Shown here in pieces: positions 1 through 10,202 of a stretch of DNA of 64,000 nucleotides. Made by a program: the position numbers and the translations under genes. Under the pieces are notes generated by a model. That model was not told the DNA's origin. It did not search any database and worked only from the letters and a program-made list of their open reading frames with translations. How positions within the stretch are numbered: position 1 is the first letter of the stretch; each line of letters begins with the position of its first letter. The stretch comes from Streptomyces sp. WAC 01529 (GTDB taxonomy: Bacteria; Actinomycetota; Actinomycetes; Streptomycetales; Streptomycetaceae): assembly GCF_003945545.1 (NCBI RefSeq), contig NZ_CP029617.1, positions 2,863,001 through 2,927,000 on the forward strand, read 5' to 3'.

Positions 1-130
1 GGCTGTCGTCGGCGGCGACCGCCGTCCAGGTGCCCGCACCCGCGAGCACCACGACGGCGGCCGCCGCGGCGAGCAGCCGTCGTGGCCCGCGCGGTCCGGG
101 AAGCCTGGGCCTGGGCAGTCGTAGATCCAT
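1..130 (-). CDS. N-terminus of a secreted protein (partial, runs off the left edge)
   Basis: Only the first 43 codons are inside the window. They read MDLRLPRPRL followed by several Arg/Pro residues, then a hydrophobic stretch (AAAAAVVVLAGAG) and an Ala-rich probable signal-peptidase region (TAVAADDS). This is a typical Sec signal peptide with a positively charged n-region, so the product is probably exported. The mature part lies outside the window and the function cannot be named. It is divergent from the acetyltransferase gene, with about 110 bp between the two starts. Confidence 0.6.
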   Translation of the reverse strand, partial: MDLRLPRPRLPGPRGPRRLLAAAAAVVVLAGAGTWTAVAADDS

Positions 131-239
131 GCGTCCACCGTACGGGCGGCCACCGACAACCGTGGCAGCCGCCGGTCTGAACTGTCCCGCATCCCCGGGG
201 AGTAGACTCCGCGCCCCGCGTACCGCGATCGTGGTACGC

Positions 240-710
240 ATGGAGAACAGGCCCGCGTCAGAGAACAGGCCCCCGGCTGAGAGCAGGCCCCCGGCGGAGA
301 TCCGGCCCGCGACGACCGTCGCCGAGGTGGCCGCCGCCGGGCACCTCTTCGACGGCCCCGTCCGCCCCGAGGCGGCCCGCCGCTTCCTGGACACCCCCGG
401 CCACCACCTCCTGCTCGCGTACGGGCAGGACGGCGGCGCCCCCATCGGCTTCATCAGCGGCGTCGAGACGGTCCACCCCGACAAGGGCGCGGAGATGTTC
501 CTCTACGAACTCGGCGTGGACGAGCGCTTCCGCCGCCGCGGGGCGGGCCGCGCGCTGGTCCAGGCGCTGGCCGCGCTCGCGCGGGAGCGGGGCTGTCACG
601 GCATGTGGGTCGGCGTGGACACGGACAACGAGGCGGCGCTCGCGACGTACCGGGGCGCGGGCGGCAAGGACGAGGGGCGGTTCGCGTCGGTCGGGTGGGA
701 GTTCGGCTAG
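240..710 (+). CDS. GNAT family N-acetyltransferase, AAC(3)-I-like
   Basis: A 156-residue single-domain GNAT protein that would transfer an acetyl group from acetyl-CoA to an amine. Motif A is clear at about residues 90-110 (ELGVDERF then RRRGAGRAL, the pyrophosphate-binding loop), followed by the motif B region (VDTDNEAALATYRGAGG). The spacing and the LYELGV strand recall the AAC(3)-I aminoglycoside acetyltransferase subfamily, but the substrate is unknown. I chose the ATG at 240 because residues upstream of it are low-complexity and lie over the divergent gene. The first 22 residues are an imperfect repeat of (E)NRPPAE and are probably disordered. Confidence 0.75.
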   Translation: MENRPASENRPPAESRPPAEIRPATTVAEVAAAGHLFDGPVRPEAARRFLDTPGHHLLLAYGQDGGAPIGFISGVETVHPDKGAEMFLYELGVDERFRRRGAGRALVQALAALARERGCHGMWVGVDTDNEAALATYRGAGGKDEGRFASVGWEFG

Positions 711-750
711 CCGAGGCACACCGCGTCAGGGGTGAACCTAGGCTGCACCT

Positions 751-1977
751 ATGACATCTCAGGCCACACCCCCCATCTCCGGGGCCTCTCTCGCCACCGG
801 CCAGCGCTCGCTCGGGGACCCGTCCGTCCGTTTCCCCCTGTGGCCGCCGCTCACCGCGGGCTGCCCGGTGACCAGCACCGAGAGCGTGTCGTACCCCGTC
901 GAGGTCGACTACGCGTACGACAAGGTCCCCACCGGTCTCTTCACCGCGGCACCCGGGCAGCCGCGCGGCCACGAACGCTGGGCCCCGCTCCTGCCGCCAC
1001 TGCACGCCCCCGGCCTCGGCGAGGGCGGCACGCCGCTGGTGCCGCTCGGCGAGGGGCTGTGGATCAAGGACGAGTCCCGCAACCCCACGTGGAGCCACAA
1101 GGACCGCATCAACCGCGTCACGGTCAGCGCGGCGGTCGGCGCGGGCGCGGAGGGCATCGTGGTCGCCTCGTCCGGTAACCACGGCGCCTCCGCGGCGGCG
1201 TACGCGGCGCGGGCGGGCCTGCGCTGCGTGGTGATCGGCTCGGCGGGGACGCCGCCCGCGGTCGACGCGTTCCTGCGGGCGTACGGGGCCGTGGTGCTGC
1301 CGGTGCCCGAGAGCGCGCGGTGGCCGCTGCTGCGGCGGATCGTGGAGCGGTTCGGCTACCACCCCGTCAGCAATGTGACGCCCACGCACACCGGGCACGC
1401 GTTCGGGCCCGAGGGCTACAAGACCCTCGCCTACGAGATCTACACCGAACTCGGCGTCCCCGGGGCGGTGTTCCTGCCCACCGGCTACGGCGAACTGCTC
1501 TTCGGCGTCTGGAAGGGCTTCGCGGAACTGGTCGCCCTCGGCCTCGCCGACCGGGTGCCCCGCATGTTCTCCTGCGAGCCCTCGACGGGGGGCCCGCTGG
1601 CCGCGGCGCTGCGGGACGGGGTCCCGGCGACGCGGGTCCCGGTCGGTGCGACCGCGGCGTACGCGATCAGCTCGGCGGTCGGCGGCTACCGCGGGGTCGT
1701 CGCCGTGCGGGAGAGCGGGGGCGGGGCGCTGCTCGTCTCCGACGCGGAGATGGAGGCGGCGAGGGCGGAGCTGGCGCGGGCGGGGCTCTGGGCGGAGCTG
1801 TCGGCCGCCGCGGGCCTCGCGGGGTTCCGCCGGCGCGGGGACGCGGCGCTGGACGGGCCCGTGGTGTGCGTGTCCACGTCCAGCGGGTTCAAGGACCGCG
1901 ACCTGCTCTCCGCCGAGGGCTCGGCGGAGCTGGATCCGGAGGACTGGGCGGAGGTGGAGCGGCGGATCAGGGCCTGA
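751..1977 (+). CDS. PLP-dependent fold-type II enzyme, threonine synthase-like
   Basis: A 408-residue enzyme of the tryptophan-synthase-beta/threonine-synthase fold. The PLP-binding lysine is in WSHKDR (about residue 107), and the phosphate- and substrate-binding loop is SSGNHG (about 130-135). A Gly-rich loop (FLPTGYGELLFG) follows near residue 240. The motifs are intact, so it should be catalytic: beta-replacement or elimination on a hydroxy- or O-phospho-amino acid is expected. True threonine synthases of actinobacteria lie in the hom-thrC-thrB locus, which is not here, so this is more likely a paralogue with another substrate. It appears monocistronic, 40 bp after the acetyltransferase gene, and converges on a permease gene. 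Confidence 0.7.
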   Translation: MTSQATPPISGASLATGQRSLGDPSVRFPLWPPLTAGCPVTSTESVSYPVEVDYAYDKVPTGLFTAAPGQPRGHERWAPLLPPLHAPGLGEGGTPLVPLGEGLWIKDESRNPTWSHKDRINRVTVSAAVGAGAEGIVVASSGNHGASAAAYAARAGLRCVVIGSAGTPPAVDAFLRAYGAVVLPVPESARWPLLRRIVERFGYHPVSNVTPTHTGHAFGPEGYKTLAYEIYTELGVPGAVFLPTGYGELLFGVWKGFAELVALGLADRVPRMFSCEPSTGGPLAAALRDGVPATRVPVGATAAYAISSAVGGYRGVVAVRESGGGALLVSDAEMEAARAELARAGLWAELSAAAGLAGFRRRGDAALDGPVVCVSTSSGFKDRDLLSAEGSAELDPEDWAEVERRIRA

Positions 1978-2017
1978 GGGGCTCCTTTCCCGCCGCCTCC
2001 CGGGGACCTAGGAAGGC

Positions 2018-3469
2018 TCAGACGCCGGAGGGCCTGAGGGATTCCTCCCCGTCCTCCGGGACGCTCACCAGCCACCGCGTGTCGCGTCGCGGCCGCAGGT
2101 ACAGCGCCCAGTACAGCGTCGCCACGACCACGATCCCGCCGGTCCACACGAGGTACTCCGCCTCCTGCTGGCTCAGCACGTACGCGAGTACGGCGATCAG
2201 CACCACGGGCACGGCCGGCCACAGCGGCATCCGCCAGGCCGCGCTGTGCCCGTGCGAGCCCCGCCGGGCGAGCAGCGCGGCGACCGCGACCAGGAGGTAC
2301 ATGCCGGTCACGGAGACGCCGGTCACCCCGTACAGCGTGTCCAGGTTGACGAAGCACAGGAGCGCGCCGGGGACGCCGACGAGGAGCGTGGCGATCCAGG
2401 GGGCGCCGGACGCGCCGAGCTTGGAGAGGGCCTTGTTGACCGGCGTGGGCCACGCCTTGTCCCGCGCGGAGGCGAACAGGACGCGGGAGTTCTGGATGAC
2501 CATGACGATGCCCGCGTTGATGATGGCGAGGGCCACGCAGAGGCTGACGAACGTGCCGACCGCCGAGTTCGACCAGGCCGTCACCATGGCGCTGATGTCG
2601 CCCTGGGTCAGGGCGGTGAGGCTCTCCGCGCCCATGGTGATCGCGATGACCGGCACCAGGATGATCACGGCGGAGATGCCGAGGGTGGCGAGGACGGTCC
2701 GCGCGACGTTGCGGCGCGGGTTCTCCAGCTCCTCGGAGAGGTAGACGGCCGTGGAGAAGCCCTGCGTGACGAAGAGGGCGATCGCGAGGCCGGAGACGAT
2801 CAGCATGGCGGTGACGGTGTCGACGCCACCGGGGCCGGAACCGGCCACCGAGAGGTCCACGAGACTGCCCGGGCCGCGCTCGGCGTGGGCGAAGCCGAGG
2901 ACGGCGACGACGCCCGCCGCGACGACCTCGAGTACCAGGAAGATGCCGGTGATCCACGCGTTGGCGCGCAGGTCGAGCAGGCCCGCGAGGGTGGCGCAGA
3001 TCATGACGCCGGCGCCCGCGTAGGACGGGTCGAGATGGATGACCGGTGCCAGGTAGTCCGCCGTGCCCATGGCGATGACGGGCGGCACGATCATCACGAC
3101 GAGCAGCGAGAGCACGAAGACCAGCCAGCCCGCCAGGCGCCCCGCCATGGTGGAGACCATCGCGTACTCACCGCCCGCGCTGGGGATGAGGGTGCCCAGC
3201 TCCGAGTAGCAGAACGCGACGCCCACGCAGAGCAGCGAGCCGATCGCGATGGTGAGCGCGGTGGCGGTGCCGAGCGAGGAGAAGAGGTCGGGGACGACCA
3301 CGAAGAGCGTGGAGGCGGGCGTCACGCAGGAGAGCGTGAGGAGGGTGCCTCCCACGACGCCGATGGAGCGCTTGAGCTTCTGGGTGTCGCCCGGCACGGC
3401 CAGGGGCGCGAGGGGCGCCTCGGAGGTCTCGGCGGGGGCGGACGTGAGCGGGCGAAGCGTATCGGTCAT
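2018..3469 (-). CDS. APC-superfamily amino acid permease
   Basis: A 483-residue integral membrane transporter of the amino acid-polyamine-organocation superfamily. After a short charged N-terminus, the segment KRSIGVVGGTLLTLSCVTPA matches the unwound helix 1 of APC permeases, and about 12 hydrophobic segments follow. I chose the ATG at 3469 (MTDTLRPL) rather than an upstream ATG at 3580, because the extra residues are basic, non-hydrophobic and unlike the family. The substrate is not predictable. The stop codon lies in a sequence (CCCTCCGGCGTCTGA) related to the dispersed intergenic repeat also seen at 9041 and 32425, so the last residues (RPSGV) may come from that repeat. Confidence 0.8.
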   Translation of the reverse strand: MTDTLRPLTSAPAETSEAPLAPLAVPGDTQKLKRSIGVVGGTLLTLSCVTPASTLFVVVPDLFSSLGTATALTIAIGSLLCVGVAFCYSELGTLIPSAGGEYAMVSTMAGRLAGWLVFVLSLLVVMIVPPVIAMGTADYLAPVIHLDPSYAGAGVMICATLAGLLDLRANAWITGIFLVLEVVAAGVVAVLGFAHAERGPGSLVDLSVAGSGPGGVDTVTAMLIVSGLAIALFVTQGFSTAVYLSEELENPRRNVARTVLATLGISAVIILVPVIAITMGAESLTALTQGDISAMVTAWSNSAVGTFVSLCVALAIINAGIVMVIQNSRVLFASARDKAWPTPVNKALSKLGASGAPWIATLLVGVPGALLCFVNLDTLYGVTGVSVTGMYLLVAVAALLARRGSHGHSAAWRMPLWPAVPVVLIAVLAYVLSQQEAEYLVWTGGIVVVATLYWALYLRPRRDTRWLVSVPEDGEESLRPSGV

Positions 3470-3797
3470 ACAGCGCGGTTCCGATCGACTCGTGCGGCAG
3501 GTTCTGCGGGGGGTCTGCTGGGGAGCCCTATCGCCTCCGAAGGCTGTCGAGCTGTCTTTCAGTGGCTCCCGGCGCGTCATCTCACCCCGGCGCTAACCGG
3601 AACGTCAACGGTCATTTACCTACGGAATCCGCAGCGCCCCCACCTCCCAAGTCGCCTCGCTTTCACAAGAGTTTGCCTCCTCGGGGCGCAATGAACATGC
3701 CGACGCCAGAGATGACCTTCGTATTGCAGGCGTATGAACACGGTCGCTTTCACTGCCCGAATTGCACCCTGTGCACGGGAACCGCAAGAGCGGCGTC
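3470..3797. promoter_or_regulatory. Intergenic region upstream of the APC permease
   Basis: About 330 bases between the permease start and the inositol-operon terminator. It must contain the permease promoter on the minus strand. It is noticeably less GC-rich than the flanking genes near 3600-3760. I find no open frame with coding character and no strong inverted repeat. Confidence 0.35.
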
Positions 3798-3833
3798 AAA
3801 AAAGAATCAGGACCGTCCGAATTCCGGACGGCC
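3798..3833 (-). terminator. Rho-independent terminator of the inositol operon
   Basis: The arms CCGTCCG (3813-3819) and CGGACGG (3825-3831) form a perfect 7-bp stem with an AATTC loop. Read on the minus strand, the hairpin is followed by CCTGATTC and a run of six T (complement of 3798-3803). It sits about 30 bp after the mmsA stop and ends that transcript. Confidence 0.85.
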
Positions 3834-3862
3834 CTGATGCACGCGCTGTCACGCGTGGTGAC

Positions 3863-5365
<1,503 letters not shown>

Positions 5366-5382
5366 GACAAGCATCCCTACTC

Positions 5383-7272
5383 TCACAGGTGGCGGCGTCG
5401 GGCAGCGACGTGCCGGTCGTACTCTTCCCTGGCCTTGACCGCGGACACCCGGTTCGCCGTCTCGGCCACGGGCACATCCCACCACGCCTGCGCCGGGGGC
5501 GGCCCCGACACTGTGTCTGCCGTTTCCGTCTCCACATAGACACATGTGGGGCGGTCCGCGGCACGCGCCTCCGTCAGCGCCCCGCGCAGGTCACGCACGG
5601 TTTTGGCGCGCAGCACCCGCATCCCGAGCGAGGCCGCGTTGGCCGCGAGATCCACGGGCAGCGGGCCCGCGCTGTACGTCCCGTCCGGCGCGCGGAAGCG
5701 GTAGTCCGTGCCGAACCGCTCGCCGCCCACGGCCTGGGAGAGCCCGCCGATGGAGGCGTACCCGTGGTTCTGGAGGATGACGAGCTTGATCGGCACGTTC
5801 TCCTGGACCGCCGTGACGATCTCGGTGGGATTCATCAGATACGTCCCGTCGCCGACCAGCGCCCACACCGGCCGCTCGGGCGCGGCGAGCGCGACACCGA
5901 TGGCCGCCGGGATCTCGTATCCCATGCAGGAGTAGCCGTACTCGACGTGGTACTGCCGCGGCGAGCGGGCCCGCCACAGCTTGTGCAGGTCGCCGGGGAG
6001 CGACCCGGCGGCGTTGATGACGATGTCGTCGTCGTCCACCAACTCGTCCAGGGCGCCGACCACTTGGGCCTGGGTGGGCCGCACGTCCGGCTCGTCCGCG
6101 TGGTACGCGGCGTCGACGCGCTGCTCCCAGCGGGCCTTGTCGCCCGTGTACTCGGCGGTGTAGTCGGCCGCGACGCGGTGGCCGCGCAACTCCCCCGCGA
6201 GGGCGTCGAGTCCGGCGCGCGCGTCGGCGATCAGGGTGGCGCCCGCCATCTTGTGGCCGTCGAACGGGGCCACGTTGAGGTTGAGGAAGCGCACCCCCGG
6301 CCGCTCGAAGAGGGTGCCGGAGGCCGTGGTGAAGTCGCTGTAGCGGGTGCCGACGCCGATCACCAGGTCGGCGGCGCGGGCCAGTTCGTTCGCCGTCGCC
6401 GTGCCCGTGTGGCCGATGCCGCCGACGTCCGCCGGGTGGTCGAAGCGCAGGGAGCCCTTGCCGGCCTGGGTGGAGGCGACGGGGATGCCGGTGGCGTCGG
6501 CGAACTCCCGCAGGGCGTCCTCGGCCGCGCTGTGGTGCACGCCGCCGCCCGCGATGACCAGGGGCCGCCGGGCCGCGCGCACCGCGTCCGCCGCGGCGGC
6601 GAGCTCCCGCGGGTCCGGTGCCGGCCTGCGCACGGCCCACACCCGCTCGGCGAAGAACTCCTCGGGCCAGTCGTACGCCTCGGCCTGCACGTCCTGCGGC
6701 AGGGCGAGGGTGACGGCACCGGTCTCCGCGGGGTCGGTGAGCACCCGCATCGCGGCGAGAGCGGCCGGAATGAGCGCTTCCGGCCGGGTCACGCGGTCGA
6801 AGTACTTCGAGACGGGCCGCAGGCAGTCGTTGACGGAGACATCGCCCGCGTACGCCACTTCGAGCTGCTGGAGCACGGGGTCGGCGGGGCGGGCCGCGAA
6901 GGTGTCGCCGGGCAGGAGCAGGACGGGCAGGCGGTTGACGGTGGCGAGGGCGGCGCCGGTGACGAGGTTGGTGGCGCCGGGGCCGATGGAGGTGGTGACG
7001 GCGTGGGTGGACAGGCGCCCGGACTGCCGGGCGTACCCGACGGCGGCGTGCACCATGGCCTGTTCGTTGCGCCCCTGGTGGAAGGGCATGTCGTCGGCGT
7101 ACTCGACGAGCGCCTGCCCGATCCCGGCCACGTTGCCGTGCCCGAAGATCCCCCAGGTCGCGCCGATCAGCCGCCGCCGCTCGCCGTCCCGCTCGGTGAA
7201 CTGCCGGCTCAGGAAGCGTACGAGCGCCTGCGCGGTGGTGAGCCGCACGGCGCCCGACTGGGTCCGCGTCAT
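5383..7272 (-). CDS. iolD: 3D-(3,5/4)-trihydroxycyclohexane-1,2-dione hydrolase
   Basis: A 629-residue thiamine-diphosphate enzyme that opens the ring of the dehydrated inosose in myo-inositol breakdown. The N-terminal pyrimidine-binding domain includes the IGATWGIFGHGNVAG region, and the C-terminal pyrophosphate domain has GDGTYLMNPTE with the downstream QNHGYASIGG. These and the length fit IolD rather than acetolactate synthase. I chose the ATG at 7272 (MTRTQSGAV), which overlaps the iolB stop in an ATGA arrangement and so implies translational coupling. An upstream in-frame ATG at 7314 would lie inside iolB. It acts between the dehydratase and IolB. Confidence 0.93.
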   Translation of the reverse strand: MTRTQSGAVRLTTAQALVRFLSRQFTERDGERRRLIGATWGIFGHGNVAGIGQALVEYADDMPFHQGRNEQAMVHAAVGYARQSGRLSTHAVTTSIGPGATNLVTGAALATVNRLPVLLLPGDTFAARPADPVLQQLEVAYAGDVSVNDCLRPVSKYFDRVTRPEALIPAALAAMRVLTDPAETGAVTLALPQDVQAEAYDWPEEFFAERVWAVRRPAPDPRELAAAADAVRAARRPLVIAGGGVHHSAAEDALREFADATGIPVASTQAGKGSLRFDHPADVGGIGHTGTATANELARAADLVIGVGTRYSDFTTASGTLFERPGVRFLNLNVAPFDGHKMAGATLIADARAGLDALAGELRGHRVAADYTAEYTGDKARWEQRVDAAYHADEPDVRPTQAQVVGALDELVDDDDIVINAAGSLPGDLHKLWRARSPRQYHVEYGYSCMGYEIPAAIGVALAAPERPVWALVGDGTYLMNPTEIVTAVQENVPIKLVILQNHGYASIGGLSQAVGGERFGTDYRFRAPDGTYSAGPLPVDLAANAASLGMRVLRAKTVRDLRGALTEARAADRPTCVYVETETADTVSGPPPAQAWWDVPVAETANRVSAVKAREEYDRHVAARRRHL

Positions 7273-8081
7273 CGATATCCCTCCGTGTGGTCGGGGTGGA
7301 AGCAGATCCGCCACTCCCGCTCCTCGCCGGGTCCCGCCATGACGTTCAGGTAGTACATCGCGTGCCCCGGCTGGGCGACGGACGGGCCGTGCCAGCCGTC
7401 GGGCACGAGCACGGCGTCACCGGTGCGGACCTCGGCGAGGAGATCGGTACCACCCGCGCGGGAGGGGAAGACCCGCTGGTAGCCGAAGCCTTCACGCCCG
7501 CCGGGCGCCTCGATCTCGAAGTAGTAGATCTCCTCCAGCTCGGCCTCGACGCCCGGGCGGTGCTCGTCGTGCTTGTGCGGCGGATACGACGACCAGTTGC
7601 CGCCGGGCGTGATCACCTCGACGGCGATGAGGCGGTCGCAGTCGAAGGCGTCCGCGGAGGCGAAGTTGCGCACCTCGCGGGCGCAGCTGCCGCTGCCGCG
7701 GCTCTCGACGGGTACCTCCGGCGCGGGGCCGTAGCGGGCGGGGAGTCGACGCTCGCACTTCGCTCCTGCCAGGGCGAAGCGGCCTCCCGCGCCGGAGGCG
7801 ATCTGGATTCGGGCGTCACGGGGCACGTAAGCGAAATCGGAGACTCCGCTGAACACGCCCTCCCTGCCCAGGAGTTCGATGGTCCCGTCTTCCGTGTGCA
7901 CCGTACAGCCGCCGGTCAGCGGGAGCACGATCCATTCACTCTCCCCGGTGGCGAAGGAGTGGTTCTCACCGGGTCCCAGCTCGACGACGCGCAGCGCGGA
8001 GTGGACCCAGCCTGCCCGTTTCGGATCGATGTCGACGGCGTACGGTCCATGGGCCGCACTGCCTTTCGGTACGTACGTCAT
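7269..8081 (-). CDS. iolB: 5-deoxy-glucuronate isomerase
   Basis: A 270-residue bicupin protein that isomerises 5-deoxy-D-glucuronate to 2-deoxy-5-keto-D-gluconate, the step before the IolC kinase. The metal-binding cupin motif is visible as YPPHKHDEHRPGVEAELEE, with the two His and Glu ligands, and the second part as VLVPDGWHGPSVAQPGHAMY. The length equals the usual IolB length. It starts 28 bp after the aldolase-like gene and overlaps iolD by 4 bp. Confidence 0.93.
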   Translation of the reverse strand: MTYVPKGSAAHGPYAVDIDPKRAGWVHSALRVVELGPGENHSFATGESEWIVLPLTGGCTVHTEDGTIELLGREGVFSGVSDFAYVPRDARIQIASGAGGRFALAGAKCERRLPARYGPAPEVPVESRGSGSCAREVRNFASADAFDCDRLIAVEVITPGGNWSSYPPHKHDEHRPGVEAELEEIYYFEIEAPGGREGFGYQRVFPSRAGGTDLLAEVRTGDAVLVPDGWHGPSVAQPGHAMYYLNVMAGPGEEREWRICFHPDHTEGYR

Positions 8082-8109
8082 GTGGGCCTCCTCAGCCTGT
8101 CCGCCCCCG

Positions 8110-9114
8110 CTACAGCAGTCCTACGGCGGTGTCGACCGCCCCCGCCACATCCCCGTCGGGCGGATAGAGCAGCGCCCTGCCGACGACGAGACCCTGCACG
8201 GTGGGCAGCCGCAGGGCGCCGCGCCACTTCTCGTACGCGGCGTCCTGATCGTCCCCGATGTCGCCGCCGAGCAGCACGGCGGGCAGCGTCGAGGTCTCCA
8301 TGACGCGGGCCATGTCGTCGGGGTTCTCGGTGACGGGGACCTTCAGCCAGGTGTAGGCGGAGGTTCCGGCGAGACCGGAGGCGATGGCGATGGACCGGGT
8401 GACGGCCTCGGCGCTCAGGTCGTTGCGGGGCGGCCCCGTGCCGTCGCGGTGTGTGCGGCGGGTGAGGAACGGCTCGATGAAGACCGGCAGCCCGCGCTCG
8501 GCCATGGCGTCGACGACGCGGGCGGCGGAGTGCAGCGTGGTCAGCGACCCGGGGTCGGCGTAGTCGACGCGCAGCAGCAGCTTGCCCGCGTCGAAGCCGA
8601 GCCGTTCGAGGTCCTCGGGCCGGTACCCGGTGAACCGGTCGTCCAGTTCGAACGCGGCGCCCGCGAGGCCGCCGCGGTTCATCGACCCCATGACGACCTT
8701 GCCGTCGAGGGCGCCGAGGAGCAGCAGGTCGTCGAGGACGTCGGCACTGGCGAGGACGCCGTCGACGCCGGGCCGCGACAGCGCGAGGCAGAGCCGTTCG
8801 AGGAGGTCACGCCGGTTGGCCATGGCGAACGGATCGCCCCCGACGCCGAGGGCCCCCCGGGCGGGGTGATCGGCGGCAACGATCAACAACCGCCGACCGT
8901 CGGCGAGGAGCCGTCGCCGGGGCCGCCGGGAGGCGGCTTCGAGGATGGCTTCGGGTCGGTGGGCCCGGATACGGGTGAGGTCAGCGAATTCCAGCCCCTC
9001 CGGCGGAAACTCCAGTCCCTCCGGCGGACGCGCGGAAAATTCCAGCCCCTCCGGCGTTTGAGGAGCGGGGTCCGGGGCGGAGCCCCGTGAACGGCGCGCA
9101 GAGCCCGGGCTCAC
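8110..9114 (-). CDS. Cgl0159-type (beta/alpha)8 aldolase-like protein of the inositol operon
   Basis: A 334-residue TIM-barrel protein of the family found in actinobacterial inositol operons and related to deoxyribose-phosphate and class I aldolases. The core begins at ADLTRIRAHRPEAI (about residue 44). Typical strands are LLIVAADHPARG, VDGVLASADVLDDLLL and LPVFIEPFLTRR. Because iolJ is absent, its likely role is to split 6-phospho-5-dehydro-2-deoxygluconate into DHAP and malonate semialdehyde; that is inference. The GTG start at 9114 overlaps the iolC stop (GTGA). The first 43 residues are encoded by an intergenic repeat and contain PEGLEF three times; an internal start (for example the CTG near 8993) cannot be excluded. 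Confidence 0.72.
   Translation of the reverse strand: MSPGSARRSRGSAPDPAPQTPEGLEFSARPPEGLEFPPEGLEFADLTRIRAHRPEAILEAASRRPRRRLLADGRRLLIVAADHPARGALGVGGDPFAMANRRDLLERLCLALSRPGVDGVLASADVLDDLLLLGALDGKVVMGSMNRGGLAGAAFELDDRFTGYRPEDLERLGFDAGKLLLRVDYADPGSLTTLHSAARVVDAMAERGLPVFIEPFLTRRTHRDGTGPPRNDLSAEAVTRSIAIASGLAGTSAYTWLKVPVTENPDDMARVMETSTLPAVLLGGDIGDDQDAAYEKWRGALRLPTVQGLVVGRALLYPPDGDVAGAVDTAVGLL
8989..9087. repeat. Dispersed Streptomyces intergenic repeat, read in frame as coding
   Basis: The full copy at 9041-9087 has the pattern TCCAGCCCCTCCGGCG, then TTTGAGGAGCGGGG, then TCCGGGGCGGAGCCCC. Two truncated copies of its first 17 bases follow at 9011-9027 and 8990-9006. A related full copy lies at 32425-32481 and a remnant at 2018-2040. 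Here, unusually, it lies between the start codon and the conserved domain of the aldolase-like gene, with no in-frame stop. Confidence 0.8.
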
Positions 9115-10070
9115 AACACAGCCCCCGCTTCAACAGCTGAGGCGACCTCGCCAGCAAACGGCATAGCGGAACTGCACTCCAGTCGCGAAGCGACGATCGC
9201 CCCCGCCGCATTGGCGTACCGCAGCACCCTCTCCAACTCCCAGCCCGCGAGCAGCCCATGGCACAGGGCCCCGCCGAACGCGTCCCCCGCACCGAGCCCG
9301 TTGAGAACGGTCACCGGCAGCGGCGGCACCCGCACCACCTCCCCCGCCCGGTTCATGGCGAGCACCCCTTCGGGCCCCTGCTTGACGACGGCGAGTTCGA
9401 CCCCGGCGTCGAGCAACGCCCGCGCCGCCGCGAGGGGTTCACGCTCCCCCGTGGCGATCTCGACCTCGTCGAGATTGCCGACGGCGACCGTGGCATGGGC
9501 CAGTGCGGCGGCGTAGTGGGGCCGCGCCTCATCCGGGTCCGCCCAGAACATCGGCCGCCAGTCCAGGTCGAACACCGTGTATCCCGCCCCCGTCGGCCGC
9601 GAGGCCAACGCCGCCAGCGTCGCCGACCGGCTCGGCTCCGCGCACAGCCCCGTCCCCGTCATCCAGAAGATCCGCGCCGCCGCGATGGCGCCCAGGTCCA
9701 GCTCCTCCTCGTGGATCTCCAGATCGGGGGCCTTGGGCAGCCGGTAGAAGTACAGCGGGAAGTCGTCCGGCGGGAAGACCTCGCAGAACGTCACCGGCGT
9801 CGGCAGCCCCGCGACGGCGCTCACCCAGCGGTCGTCGACGCCGAACTCCCGCAGCGCCCGGTGCAGATACCTCCCGAAGGGGTCCTCGCCGGTGCGGGTG
9901 ACAAGCGCGACGCGGCGCCCGAGGCGCGCCGCGGCGACCGCGACGTTGCTGGCGGAGCCGCCGAGGAACTTCCCGAACGAAGTGACCTCGTCGAGAGGCA
10001 CCCCGCTCTGCAGCGGATAGAGGTCGACCCCGATCCGGCCCATGGTGATGACGTCGTACGCATCGGTCAC
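9111..10070 (-). CDS. iolC: 5-dehydro-2-deoxygluconokinase
   Basis: A 319-residue PfkB/ribokinase-family kinase that phosphorylates 2-deoxy-5-keto-D-gluconate. The N-terminal signature is FGKFLGGSASNVAVAAARLG (about residues 32-51), and the C-terminal signature is LNGLGAGDAFGGAL (about 272-285), in which the Asp of GAGDAF is the catalytic base. The GTG start at 10070 is preceded by AAGGGG at a suitable distance. It is the first gene of the minus-strand operon and is divergent from the isomerase gene at 10203. Confidence 0.92.
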   Translation of the reverse strand: MTDAYDVITMGRIGVDLYPLQSGVPLDEVTSFGKFLGGSASNVAVAAARLGRRVALVTRTGEDPFGRYLHRALREFGVDDRWVSAVAGLPTPVTFCEVFPPDDFPLYFYRLPKAPDLEIHEEELDLGAIAAARIFWMTGTGLCAEPSRSATLAALASRPTGAGYTVFDLDWRPMFWADPDEARPHYAAALAHATVAVGNLDEVEIATGEREPLAAARALLDAGVELAVVKQGPEGVLAMNRAGEVVRVPPLPVTVLNGLGAGDAFGGALCHGLLAGWELERVLRYANAAGAIVASRLECSSAMPFAGEVASAVEAGAVL

Positions 10071-10202
10071 CCTGCACGCCCCTTCGGCCGTCGATCGTGT
10101 GCCCCCAGGTCTAATCCCGTCCCCGGAACCCTGTCAACATTTTGTCCTTACATTCGGACCACTCCTTGACACCTCTCCGAGGCGGCCTGGAGGCTGACCG
10201 GC
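10071..10202. promoter_or_regulatory. Divergent promoter region of the inositol operon
   Basis: A 132-base gap between iolC and the divergent TIM-barrel gene. It is AT-rich compared with its surroundings near 10130-10170 (TCAACATTTTGTCC, TTACATTC, CCTTGACACC) and contains a short interrupted inverted repeat, GTCC (10144-10147) and GGAC (10156-10159). A shared operator for an inositol regulator would be expected here. No regulator gene is adjacent, and I cannot assign the exact promoters. Confidence 0.45.

Noticed and set aside
240..710. Dedicated aminoglycoside resistance gene
   Set aside because: Similarity to AAC(3)-I is limited to general GNAT features, and no aminoglycoside genes are nearby.
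8989..9087. Insertion sequence or transposon end
   Set aside because: No transposase frame, no flanking target duplication visible; the element matches a small dispersed repeat.
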